64,000 nucleotides of DNA from Gemmatimonadota bacterium (GTDB taxonomy: Bacteria; Gemmatimonadota; Gemmatimonadetes; Longimicrobiales; Gaopeijiaceae). How positions within the stretch are numbered: position 1 is the stretch's first letter; each line of letters opens with the position of its first letter. This document shows, in pieces, positions 41,096 through 49,685 of this stretch. The stretch spans positions 151,966 to 215,965 of the forward strand of contig SKKN01000023.1 of assembly GCA_007121455.1 (NCBI GenBank), read 5' to 3'. The translations under genes were made by a program, and so were the position numbers. The notes beneath the pieces were generated by a model, which worked only from the letters and a program-made list of their open reading frames with translations, made no database searches and was not told the origin of the DNA.

Positions 41096-42282
41096 CGCCG
41101 CGGGCAACGGACGTGGTTCCCGAGCGGCGGCCCTCCCTCGCCGGCACCGGCGCCGGGGTCGGGAGCGGGTGGGAGCCTGCGGCGCTGATGGGCGCCGTCC
41201 TCCTCCTCCTTTGCTTCGGGCTGGTGAACCTCTATAGCGCGAGTGCGTTCCTCGCCCAGCGGCAGAGCCTCCCCGACTATTTCTACGTGGTTCGACAAGC
41301 GGGTGGAGCAGCGGTTGGTCTCGTCGTTCTCGTCCTCTGTGCCTGGATCCCCCACACCTGGTGGAAGAAGGCGGCATGGCCGGTCCTGTTCGTGACCTGG
41401 GTCTTTCTCCTCCTTCTCGTCCTCCCCTGGACGCATGAGATCGCACCCGAGGTGAACGGGGCACGTCGTTGGCTCCGGCTGGGGGTGGCGTTTCAGCCTG
41501 CCGAGTTCGCGAAGGTAGCCGTGGTGGTCTGGACTGCGGCCCTGGCGGTGAAGAAGCGGGACGAGTTCGCGAGCTTGAGCCGGGGCCTCCTTCCCTTTCT
41601 CATCATATGGGCGGCGATCATCGTTCCGGTCCTCCTTCAGCCGGACCTCTCGACCTCCTTCGTGCTTGCGGCGCTCGGCGCTCTCGTCGTGTTCACGGGC
41701 GGAGGGAGAATCGGCCACTTTCTCTTTCTTGGCATCCTGAGTGCCCCCCTTCTCGCCCGGGAGCTCGGCTCCGGGTTTCGGGTCGAGCGGATCCTAGCCT
41801 TTCGGGACCTGGAAGCGCACACCGCCGGGGCCGGATACCAGGTGCATCAGTCCTTGATCGCGCTCGGCTCGGGAGGTCTCGGCGGGGTCGGCTTCGGGGA
41901 AGGGCGCCAGAAATTCGGCTTCCTCCCCGAGCCCCACAACGATTTCATCTTCTCCATGATCGGTGAAGAGTGGGGACTGATGGGCGTTCTCCTCCTCGTC
42001 GGCCTGTACCTCGCGATCGTCGTGGTGGGCTTTCGCATCGCGGGGCGTGCGAAGGATGCCTTCGGACAGCTCCTGGCTGTCGGGTTCGCCAGCTTGATCG
42101 CCCTCCAGGCGTGGCTCCACATGATGGTCGGACTGGGGCTCGTTCCGCCCACGGGGCTTTCCCTGCCACTCGTTTCGTACGGTCGGTCCAACCTCGTGGT
42201 GACGCTGATCGCCGTCGGGGTGCTGATCTCCATAGGGCGCGACACGACGAAGCCCGAGCCTCTGCCCCGGCGGGCGGCATGA
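41092..42282 (+). CDS. ftsW: Septal peptidoglycan glycosyltransferase FtsW
   Basis: This SEDS-family polymerase works with FtsI at the septum. The 396-residue protein has about ten helices after a 25-residue cytoplasmic N-terminus. Typical sequence: LVNLYSASAFLAQ, EVNGARRWLRLGVAFQPAEF, KVAVVVWTAA, PDLSTSFVLAA, YQVHQSLIALGSGGLGGVGF, GEGRQKFGFLPEPHNDFIFS and a final PPTGLSLPLVSYGRSNLVVT. ATG 41092 overlaps the murD stop. The stop overlaps murG. Confidence 0.95.
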   Translation: MTPRATDVVPERRPSLAGTGAGVGSGWEPAALMGAVLLLLCFGLVNLYSASAFLAQRQSLPDYFYVVRQAGGAAVGLVVLVLCAWIPHTWWKKAAWPVLFVTWVFLLLLVLPWTHEIAPEVNGARRWLRLGVAFQPAEFAKVAVVVWTAALAVKKRDEFASLSRGLLPFLIIWAAIIVPVLLQPDLSTSFVLAALGALVVFTGGGRIGHFLFLGILSAPLLARELGSGFRVERILAFRDLEAHTAGAGYQVHQSLIALGSGGLGGVGFGEGRQKFGFLPEPHNDFIFSMIGEEWGLMGVLLLVGLYLAIVVVGFRIAGRAKDAFGQLLAVGFASLIALQAWLHMMVGLGLVPPTGLSLPLVSYGRSNLVVTLIAVGVLISIGRDTTKPEPLPRRAA

Positions 42283-43445
42283 AGACGCGGGACGAGGTCG
42301 TGGCCGTCTTCTCCGGGGGCGGCACGGGTGGACACCTCTATCCCGCCTTGACGCTCGCTGAGGCCCTGAGGGCCCTCCGGCCCGACCTTCGCGCCTACTT
42401 CGTCGGAGCCGAGAGGGGCGTCGAGGCAAGGGTGCTCCCCGAACGGCGGCTCGAGCATACGCTGCTTACAGTTGAGGGCTTCCGGCGGGACCGGCCCTGG
42501 GCCAACCTTCCGGTTCTCAGGGCTCTCCTGCGCGCCCTCCTGGAGCTCGGCCGCCTCTTCCGGAGGCTCCGGCCTCACCTCGTGGTGGTGACCGGGGGCT
42601 ATGCGAGCGGTCCGGCCGGCCTCATGGCCGCCATGATGAGGATCCGTCTCGTGGTGCAGGAGCAGAACGCGGTTCCCGGCCTCACGTCGAGGGCGCTGAG
42701 TCTCTGGGCGCGTGAGATCCATCTCGCCTTCCCCGAAGCCCGTGATCGCCTGCCCCGGCCGGCGCGGCGGCGGGTCCGGATTTCGGGGAACCCTGTGAGG
42801 CCTCCGACGGGACTCGGACGACGAGAGGCGGCGGGCCGGTTCGGGCTGGATCCCCACGCGTTCATCGTCCTCGTGGTCGGCGGGAGCCAGGGATCCCAGG
42901 CACTGAACCGCGTGATGCTCGAAGTCGCGAAGGAGGTCGCTGCGGGCCGCCTCTCGCAGGCTGCCAGGCTCGAGATCCTCTGGGCTACCGGACCGGCCCA
43001 CGAGGAGTCCGTGGTCCGGGAGCTGTCGGATGCAGGGGCCCCGAAGTGGATCCGAGCGACCGGATACATTGAGGAGATCCCGGATGCGCTCGCCACCGCT
43101 GATCTGGCGGTGAGCCGTGCCGGAGCCATGGCCACCTCCGAGTTCCTCGCCTGGGGAATTCCTGCGATTCTGGTGCCACTTCCGACCGCGGCGGCCGACC
43201 ATCAGTCTCGAAACGCGGATGCGCTGGCCGCCGCGGGTGCTGCGATCCACCTCTCCGAAGACCACCTCACACCCGAGGTGCTCTGGAACGAGATCATCCG
43301 CCTCGCCCGTGACCGCTTCCGCCTCGATGCGATGGCGGCGGCCGCCCGCGAGCGCGGGCGACCGGATGCCGCGAGCGAGATCGCGCAGGCTCTCGCTCGC
43401 CATCTTCCCCCTGCTGCGGGGCTGGAAGAAGGGCAGGGGTCATGA
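42279..43445 (+). CDS. murG: UDP-GlcNAc transferase MurG (lipid II synthesis)
   Basis: MurG transfers GlcNAc to lipid I to make lipid II. With ATG 42279 the protein has 388 residues and begins just before the glycine-rich loop VFSGGGTGGHLYPALTLAEA. Other motifs: VVTGGYASGPAGLMAAMM, QEQNAVPGLTSRAL, VVGGSQGSQALNRV and SRAGAMATSEFLAWGIPAIL with PTAAADHQSRNADAL. The cluster places MurG between ftsW and murC as in many bacteria. Both junctions are 4-nt overlaps. Confidence 0.95.
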   Translation: MKTRDEVVAVFSGGGTGGHLYPALTLAEALRALRPDLRAYFVGAERGVEARVLPERRLEHTLLTVEGFRRDRPWANLPVLRALLRALLELGRLFRRLRPHLVVVTGGYASGPAGLMAAMMRIRLVVQEQNAVPGLTSRALSLWAREIHLAFPEARDRLPRPARRRVRISGNPVRPPTGLGRREAAGRFGLDPHAFIVLVVGGSQGSQALNRVMLEVAKEVAAGRLSQAARLEILWATGPAHEESVVRELSDAGAPKWIRATGYIEEIPDALATADLAVSRAGAMATSEFLAWGIPAILVPLPTAAADHQSRNADALAAAGAAIHLSEDHLTPEVLWNEIIRLARDRFRLDAMAAAARERGRPDAASEIAQALARHLPPAAGLEEGQGS

Positions 43446-44851
43446 CGAGCGTCGACATCCGTCGGCTGATGGAGCGTGGACCTCTCCACTTCGTGGGAAT
43501 CGGTGGGGCGGGGATGTGCGCGCTCGCCGAGGCGGTGCTCCGGGCCGGAGGGCAGGTCACGGGGTGCGACATGAAGGCAAACGCGGCAACGCACGGACTC
43601 GAAACGCTCGGAGCCGAGATCCACGAGGGTCATGACCCTGCCCACGGGGAAGGCGCAGCGGCCCTCGTCGTGACATCCGCCGTGCCCTTCGACCACCCGG
43701 AGATCACCTACGCGAAGGAGCGGGGAATACCGGTCATCAAGCGGGCGGAGGCGCTCGGGAGTTGGGTCGGAGTGGGACGGGTGCTCGCGATCGCAGGGAC
43801 CCACGGAAAGACGACGACCTGCGCGATGGTCACCGAAGTGATGATCCGCGCCGGCGCGGATCCGACGGCGTTCGTCGGTGGGCGGGTTCCTTCCTGGGGC
43901 GGAAACCATCGTCCGGGTGGGGACGATCTCTTCATCGTCGAAGCGGACGAATTCGATCGGTCCTTTCACGCCCTCGCTCCCGACGTTGCCGTCGTTACGA
44001 ACCTCGAGGCCGACCACCTCGACATCTATGGGGACCTCGAGGGGATCCGTCGTGCCTTCGTCGAGTTTCTGGGCCGGGTCTCGGAGGAAGGCGCGGTGAT
44101 CGCGTGCGGAGACGACTCGGAGCTCGGACGACTGCTGCCCCGGCTCCATACGCCGAGCGTGACCTATGGACTGGGCGCAGGGACTCGGCTCAGGGGATTG
44201 GATGTGGAGCTGGGGTCCGAAGGAAGCCTCCTGAGGGTCCTCGAGGAAGGACGGGACGAGGGGGAGCTGCGAGTCGGTGTCCCGGGCATGCACAATGTGC
44301 TGAATGCGCTGGGAGCCGCCGGGGCAGCCCGCCGCCTCGGAGCACCCTGGGACGCCGTGCGCGAGGGTCTCGAGGGCTTCCGCGGAGTAGCCCGGCGGTT
44401 CGAGTGCCTCGGAGAAGAACGTGGGGTGGCGGTGGTCGACGATTACGCCCATCACCCGAGCGAGATCCGGGCTTCTCTCGCTGCGGCCCGCGTCGCGTTC
44501 CCCAGGCGAAGAATCGTGGCGGTCTTCCAGCCCCACCTCTACAGCCGGACCCGTGACTTCCTCGGAGACTTCGGAGACGCCCTATCCGCCGCGGACACGG
44601 TGTGGGTGACGGAGGTCTTTCCGGCACGTGAAGACCCGATTCCCGGGATCGACGGGCGGGCCGTGGCGGAGGAGGTGACGGCCAGCGGTCGCGATGACGT
44701 CCGCTTCCACTCCGACCTCGGATCCCTGCCGGGCGCGTTGGCCGACCACCTCGAACGCGGGGACGTGTGCTTGACCCTCGGCGCGGGCTCCATCGAAGGG
44801 ATCGGCCCGGAGCTCCTCCTTCATCTTCAAAACGGGGGCGAGCATGCGTAA
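43442..44851 (+). CDS. murC: UDP-N-acetylmuramate: L-alanine ligase MurC
   Basis: MurC starts the stem peptide by adding L-alanine to UDP-MurNAc. The 469-residue protein carries HFVGIGGAGMCALAEAVLRA, VVTSAVPFDHPE, the P-loop AGTHGKTTTCAMV, EADEFDRSFHAL, TNLEADHLDIYGDLEGI, VDDYAHHPSEIRASLAAAR and FQPHLYSRTRDFLGDFG. Length is normal. murB, often next in such clusters, is missing; ftsQ follows with an 8-bp overlap. Confidence 0.96.
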   Translation: MTSVDIRRLMERGPLHFVGIGGAGMCALAEAVLRAGGQVTGCDMKANAATHGLETLGAEIHEGHDPAHGEGAAALVVTSAVPFDHPEITYAKERGIPVIKRAEALGSWVGVGRVLAIAGTHGKTTTCAMVTEVMIRAGADPTAFVGGRVPSWGGNHRPGGDDLFIVEADEFDRSFHALAPDVAVVTNLEADHLDIYGDLEGIRRAFVEFLGRVSEEGAVIACGDDSELGRLLPRLHTPSVTYGLGAGTRLRGLDVELGSEGSLLRVLEEGRDEGELRVGVPGMHNVLNALGAAGAARRLGAPWDAVREGLEGFRGVARRFECLGEERGVAVVDDYAHHPSEIRASLAAARVAFPRRRIVAVFQPHLYSRTRDFLGDFGDALSAADTVWVTEVFPAREDPIPGIDGRAVAEEVTASGRDDVRFHSDLGSLPGALADHLERGDVCLTLGAGSIEGIGPELLLHLQNGGEHA

Positions 44852-45593
44852 GGAGCGTCGCATCTTCTTCCTCCTGGTCACGGCTGCCGTGTCCGGGATG
44901 GTGCTCGCAGGTATCCCGGAGTCGGCAGCGAACCTGGAGCTCTTCCATGTGGACCGGTTCGATGTGGAGGGGGGACGGCACCTTTCCTCGGAGGAGGTCC
45001 GGAGCATCGCGGCGCTGCCGACCGGAGCTACGATCTGGGACTCGACCGATCCGGTCGCCGAACGCATTCAAAGTCACCCGCTCGTCCAGGATGTGAGGGT
45101 GCGCCGGCGCATCCCCTCCACGCTGCGGGTGGAGCTGCGAGAACGGGAGCCCGTCGGGCTCGTCGCCGGACAGGTGCTCATGCCGGTGGATGGCGAAGGG
45201 AATGTGCTTCCTCTCGATCCGGCCGATCTCCGCCTCGATCTCCCGCTGCTGGCGCCCGGGGCGGACCGGGAGGAAGACGACTCGGACGAACCGGTGCCCA
45301 CCAGGGTGGCGCTCCTCGCTTCCGAGCTCGTTCGGATCGGAGACCTGGACCCCCACTTCGCCGCACAACTGTCCGAGATTCGTGCCGGACCGGATGGAGG
45401 GGTGATCCTGAGCCTGACGGATCCGCGCGTCGACCTCACGTACAACCCACCGCTCCGGCCCGGGCGGCTCAGGGAGGGCCTCCTGGTCCTCGCCGACGCG
45501 CTGGAGCGGACGGAAGACGCAGCACCGACCGCCTTGGATCTCCGTTTTGGAGATCAGGTCGTGGTTCGTTTCACGAAGAGCACGGGGAACTGA
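44844..45593 (+). CDS. ftsQ: FtsQ/DivIB divisome protein with POTRA domain
   Basis: FtsQ is a bitopic protein that links early and late divisome parts. The 249-residue protein has an N-terminal helix (RIFFLLVTAAVSGMVLAGIP). A POTRA domain follows: FHVDRFDVEGGRHLSSEEV, then HPLVQDVRVRRRIPSTLRVE and EREPVGLVAG. The C-terminal beta domain reaches residue 240. Its cytoplasmic N-terminus is only about five residues, much shorter than in E. coli. It overlaps murC by 8 bp and ends 2 nt before ftsA. Confidence 0.9.
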   Translation: MRKERRIFFLLVTAAVSGMVLAGIPESAANLELFHVDRFDVEGGRHLSSEEVRSIAALPTGATIWDSTDPVAERIQSHPLVQDVRVRRRIPSTLRVELREREPVGLVAGQVLMPVDGEGNVLPLDPADLRLDLPLLAPGADREEDDSDEPVPTRVALLASELVRIGDLDPHFAAQLSEIRAGPDGGVILSLTDPRVDLTYNPPLRPGRLREGLLVLADALERTEDAAPTALDLRFGDQVVVRFTKSTGN

Positions 45594-45595
45594 CG

Positions 45596-46828
45596 ATGCG
45601 TTCGAACCTGGTAGCAGGCCTGGACATCGGAACCACGAAGACCTGTGCCGTCATCGGGGAGCTCGTGGGGGATCAGAGACGCCGCCCCGAGCTCAAGGTC
45701 CTCGGCGTGGGCCAGGCTCGAACCTCGGGCATTCGCCGTGAGGTCGTCACCCACATCGAAGAGACGACCGACTCGATCAAGAAGGCGATCAGCGAGGCCG
45801 AGTTGATGGCCGGGGTGTCGATCGACCGCGTGTATGTGGGGATATCGGGCGACCATATCGACGCTCGTTCGTCGATGGGGATCGTGGCGGTGAGTGACGA
45901 CGAGATCTCGAAGAAGGACCTGGACCGGGTTCACGCGGTCGCGCGCACGGTGGCCCTCCCGCCCGACCGGGAGCTGCTTCATGCGATTCCGCAGGAGTAC
46001 ATCGTCGATCACCAGAGCGGGATCAAGGACCCCATTGGCATGACCGGAACGCGTCTCGAGACGGACGTCTACATCGTGACGTGTGCGAGCCCTGCGGCGA
46101 ACAACATCCGGAAGGCCGTCGGTCGCGCCGGCTACCGGGTTCAGGCGTTGGTGCTGAACACCCTGGCCTCTGCCCGAGCGGTTCTCACCGAGGACGAGAA
46201 GGAAGTGGGGGTCGCGATGGTGGAGGTGGGGGCGACGACGACGCAGCTCGCCGTCTACTTCGAAGGGAAGATCAGGCACGTGGGTCTCGTCCAGATGGGG
46301 GGCGACACGGTCACGAACGACCTGGTGAAGGGACTGTCGATTCCGTTTGCGGAGGCGCAGCGCGCAAAGGAGCAGTTCGGCGTCGCCTTCGCCCAGCTCG
46401 TCGACCCACAGGAGACCGTGGAGCTTCCGGGACCGGCACCGGGACAGAAGCGTCACGTTGCGCGTGAGCTCATCGCCCACATCGTCGAGCAGCGCCTGGA
46501 TGAGATCTTCGGCCTGGTGCGTCAGGAACTGGAGGACCGTCAGCTCGTCGGGCAGCTCGGTGCGGGGGTCGTCCTCACAGGAGGCACCGCGGCCCTCCAG
46601 GGGGTCGTGGAGATGGCACAGCAGGTCTTCGCGGCACCCGTGCGGTCCGGGATTCCCGGCGAAGGCCTCACCGGCCTCGCAGACTCGGTCCGGCGGCCTC
46701 GTTTCGGGGCCGTCACCGGGCTTGCGCTCTATGGAGCCGATCGTTTCCACGAGACCGGGGAGGGTGTGTCGACGCTCTCGTCCGGGCTCGCTTCGAAGGT
46801 AGGCGGGTGGATCCGCGAGTTCTTCTGA
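45596..46828 (+). CDS. ftsA: Cell division protein FtsA
   Basis: FtsA is the actin-like ATPase that ties FtsZ to the membrane. The 410-residue protein begins with the ATPase motif VAGLDIGTTKTCAVIGEL. It shows the SHS2/1C region (GVSIDRVYVGISGDHI), phosphate-2 motif VAMVEVGATTTQLAVYF, MGGDTVTNDLVKGLSIPFAE, the adenosine motif GAGVVLTGGTAALQG and ARAVLTEDEKE. The C-terminal amphipathic helix (SKVGGWIREFF) is the membrane anchor. ftsZ follows. Confidence 0.96.
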   Translation: MRSNLVAGLDIGTTKTCAVIGELVGDQRRRPELKVLGVGQARTSGIRREVVTHIEETTDSIKKAISEAELMAGVSIDRVYVGISGDHIDARSSMGIVAVSDDEISKKDLDRVHAVARTVALPPDRELLHAIPQEYIVDHQSGIKDPIGMTGTRLETDVYIVTCASPAANNIRKAVGRAGYRVQALVLNTLASARAVLTEDEKEVGVAMVEVGATTTQLAVYFEGKIRHVGLVQMGGDTVTNDLVKGLSIPFAEAQRAKEQFGVAFAQLVDPQETVELPGPAPGQKRHVARELIAHIVEQRLDEIFGLVRQELEDRQLVGQLGAGVVLTGGTAALQGVVEMAQQVFAAPVRSGIPGEGLTGLADSVRRPRFGAVTGLALYGADRFHETGEGVSTLSSGLASKVGGWIREFF

Positions 46829-46902
46829 TGCGGGGCCCCATGGATGGAGTTGGACACGAAGCGAAGGAAGGGCAGGATGAACCTCTCACAACGGAGGACC
46901 AG

Positions 46903-48144
46903 ATGATGATCTTCGAATTCGAAGACAGCGCGGCGCGGAACGCCAACATGAAGGTGGTAGGTGTCGGTGGTGCCGGAGGAAACGCCGTCAACCGAATGAT
47001 CGATGAGGACCTGGAGGGTGTCGAGTTCATTTCGGCCAACACGGATGCCCAGGCGCTGAAGAACTCGTGCTCCGCGGTGACGATTCAGCTCGGTAAGAAG
47101 CTGACGCGGGGACTGGGTGCCGGTGCCCGTCCGGAGATCGGTCGCCAGGCGATTGCCGAAAGCGAGGAGGAGGTTCGAAAGTCGCTCGACGGCGCCGATC
47201 TGGTGTTCATCACTGCGGGGATGGGTGGCGGAACCGGAACCGGAGCGGCGCCGATCATCGGTGACATCGCCCGGGATCTCGGAGCCCTGACGATCGCAAT
47301 CGTGACGCGTCCCTTTGCGTTCGAAGGGAAGAAGCGAATGCGTCAGGCGGAGCAGGGGCTCGCTGAGCTGCGGCGTGCGGTGGACACCATGATCGTGGTT
47401 CCGAACGACCGGATCCTCTCCGTGGTGGGGAAGGGGACGAGCTTCAAGGCGGCCCTCAAAAAGGCGGACGAGATCCTCCTCCACGCGACACAGGGCATCA
47501 GCGACCTCATCCGCGTTACCGGGGAGGTCAACGTCGACTTTGCCGACGTCCGCACGATCATGTCCTGCCGGGGTCCGGCGCTCATGGGATCCGGATTCGG
47601 AGAAGGCGAGAACCGCGCCCAGGAAGCTGCTCAGGAGGCGATCTCCTCTCCATTGTTGGATGATGTGTCGATCCAGGGAGCCCGGGGTGTGCTCATCAAC
47701 ATCACCGGGGGCATGGACCTTGCTATTGACGAAGTCACCCAGATTTCGAGTATCATTCAGGAAGAGGCAGGCGAGGAGGCGGAGATCATCTTCGGAGCCG
47801 TCCACGCTCCGGACCTGGAGAACCAGATCCGGGTCACGGTGATTGCAACGGGGTTCGACGGTGGTGGAGAGGTCCAGGACCGTCAGGTGATCCGACCGGA
47901 CTTTCGCCGCGTGGCGCAGCAGGGGCAGGTGTCCTCCGGAAGGAGCCAGGCCGCACCGCGCCCGCAGACATCCGGGCGGCCTCCGGTCCAGGAGACGCTC
48001 GAACTGGAGCGGAAAGTCGCCGCTGGGGCTGGCGGCGCGGCTGAGAGCGTCGTACCGTTGAATCGGTTCCCGGACCGTGTCGTTCGACGCGATCAGATTG
48101 GGGAGCTGGACATTCCAACCTTCATCCGGCGACAGTTGGACTGA
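46903..48144 (+). CDS. ftsZ: Cell division tubulin FtsZ
   Basis: FtsZ polymerises with GTP into the Z ring. The protein shows KVVGVGGAGGNAVNRMI, the tubulin signature GMGGGTGTGAAP, TRPFAFEGKKRM, NDRILSVV and the T7 loop region (VDFADVRTIM). A spacer rich in Gln and Arg leads to the C-terminal peptide ELDIPTFIRRQ, the docking site for FtsA. I chose ATG 46903 because GGAGG (46893-46897) lies 5 nt upstream, giving 413 residues. ATG 46828 overlapping the ftsA stop would add 25 residues without a domain. Confidence 0.96.
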   Translation: MMIFEFEDSAARNANMKVVGVGGAGGNAVNRMIDEDLEGVEFISANTDAQALKNSCSAVTIQLGKKLTRGLGAGARPEIGRQAIAESEEEVRKSLDGADLVFITAGMGGGTGTGAAPIIGDIARDLGALTIAIVTRPFAFEGKKRMRQAEQGLAELRRAVDTMIVVPNDRILSVVGKGTSFKAALKKADEILLHATQGISDLIRVTGEVNVDFADVRTIMSCRGPALMGSGFGEGENRAQEAAQEAISSPLLDDVSIQGARGVLINITGGMDLAIDEVTQISSIIQEEAGEEAEIIFGAVHAPDLENQIRVTVIATGFDGGGEVQDRQVIRPDFRRVAQQGQVSSGRSQAAPRPQTSGRPPVQETLELERKVAAGAGGAAESVVPLNRFPDRVVRRDQIGELDIPTFIRRQLD

Positions 48145-48244
48145 TGGACTGAGGTGACGTCGCGCAGGATGACACGTGAGCACCGAACGGTCACGAGGGA
48201 CGGATCGGATCGTGCCGTTGATGCGGTGAGGGGGCTGAGGCGCA

Positions 48245-49570
48245 ATGGATTTTCGTCCCGGATCTTCCCTGGGGACCTTCCTGGGGGTGGGCGGTTTGGT
48301 GTTCGGATTGGGGTTCGTCGTTGCCGGGCCGCCCTCGTTCGCGGACGTTCCGGATGCAGGCGGTCTCGAGCCGCTCTACGCGGCGGCCGCGGAGGACGTG
48401 GAGGTCGAGACGTTGAGCCGGGGTCAAACGCTCGGCCAGCTTCTCAGTCGAGCCGAGATCCCGCATTCGGACCAACAGAACCTCCTCCTGGCGTTCCAGG
48501 AGCACGCGAGTCCGCAGAGAATCCGTATCGGGACGGAGGTGACGCTTCGGTGGCGGCGAGGAGACGGATGGCTCCGGGGGGTCGACGTCGCCGTCAACCC
48601 CGATGAGGTCGTGCGAATCGAGAGGCATGAGCTCGGGTGGAACTCCAGCCTGATCGAGACGCCCGTCTGGACGGACACGGTCTACGTAGCGGGTGAGATC
48701 GAGCGGGATCTCTGGAGCGCCGTGGTGCTGAACCCGGACCTGTCCGAACTCCCGAGGGGCGACCGCGCGCAGCTCATCGACCTCATGGACCGGATCTTCC
48801 AGTGGCAGGTCGACTTCTCGCGGCAGATCCGCAGGGGCGATCATTACCGGCTGGCCTTCGAGCGGAAGGTGCGGCCGGACGGATCGATGCGAGAAAGCCG
48901 CGTCCTCGCTGCGGAGCTCGTGAACCAGAACCAGCCCTTTCACGCGATCTGGTTCGACATGGAGGGAGAGGGGGAAGGGGGCTACTACGATCTGGACGGC
49001 GATTCGGTTCGGAGGGCGTTTCTCACGAAGCCCCTCGAGTACCGACGGATCTCGTCGGGCTTCAATCCGAATCGGTTTCATCCCGTGCTCCAGGAGCGAC
49101 GACCACACATCGGTGTCGATTACGCGGCTGCGACCGGCACACCGGTCATGGCCACGGGTGATGGCGTGATCACGGTGCGTGGCCGCCAGGGTGGGTACGG
49201 GAATCTCGTGGAGATTCGCCACGCGAACGGCTTCATGACCCGGTACGCGCATCTGAACGGATTCGCATCCGGGCAGCGTTCCGGTCAGCGGGTTTCCCAG
49301 GGGCAGGTGATCGGCTACGTCGGAATGACGGGGATGGCGACGGGGCCGCACCTCCACTACGAGATGCACCGGGATGGACGGCCGATGGATCCTCTCAGCG
49401 TCGAGATTCCCGCCGGGGAGCCGATCCCGCCCGAGGATCGTCAGCGGTGGCGTGAAGCGAGGGACGTGCATTTCGCGATGCTCGAGACACTGCCGGGAGC
49501 CCCCGGGGTGCGGATTGCGACGCGAGATGATGCTGAAGAGGAACACGCCGGGGGGTCAGAGGACGAGTGA
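48245..49570 (+). CDS. M23 (LytM) family metallopeptidase with signal segment
   Basis: The 441-residue envelope protein starts with a hydrophobic signal or anchor (TFLGVGGLVFGLGFVVAGPP). A LysM-like or OapA-like segment follows (VETLSRGQTLGQLLSRAEIP). The C-terminal M23 domain has the zinc site HIGVDYAAATGTPVMATGDG and GPHLHYEMH, so it appears catalytically intact. Its organisation resembles MepM-type endopeptidases that open peptidoglycan cross-links. Its place right after ftsZ suggests a role in septal wall splitting or growth. The ATG is preceded by GAGGGGGCTGAGG. Confidence 0.87.
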   Translation: MDFRPGSSLGTFLGVGGLVFGLGFVVAGPPSFADVPDAGGLEPLYAAAAEDVEVETLSRGQTLGQLLSRAEIPHSDQQNLLLAFQEHASPQRIRIGTEVTLRWRRGDGWLRGVDVAVNPDEVVRIERHELGWNSSLIETPVWTDTVYVAGEIERDLWSAVVLNPDLSELPRGDRAQLIDLMDRIFQWQVDFSRQIRRGDHYRLAFERKVRPDGSMRESRVLAAELVNQNQPFHAIWFDMEGEGEGGYYDLDGDSVRRAFLTKPLEYRRISSGFNPNRFHPVLQERRPHIGVDYAAATGTPVMATGDGVITVRGRQGGYGNLVEIRHANGFMTRYAHLNGFASGQRSGQRVSQGQVIGYVGMTGMATGPHLHYEMHRDGRPMDPLSVEIPAGEPIPPEDRQRWREARDVHFAMLETLPGAPGVRIATRDDAEEEHAGGSEDE

Positions 49571-49685
49571 CTTCGGGTCGGTCCTTCCGCCAGGGCGGCG
49601 GGGGCCCCAAAGCCGCTGACCCGCCTTCCCAGATCGGAGGCCTGAGGAGCCTCGAGCAGCCGAAGGCGCCGCTCCGACCTGCCTC

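Noticed and set aside
38350..41464. Long minus-strand frames opposite murF, mraY and murD
   Set aside because: Antisense shadows of conserved cell-wall genes.
41970..42278. N-terminal extension of murG into ftsW
   Set aside because: It would overlap 300 bp of ftsW in another frame; ATG 42279 gives the usual MurG start with an ATGA overlap.
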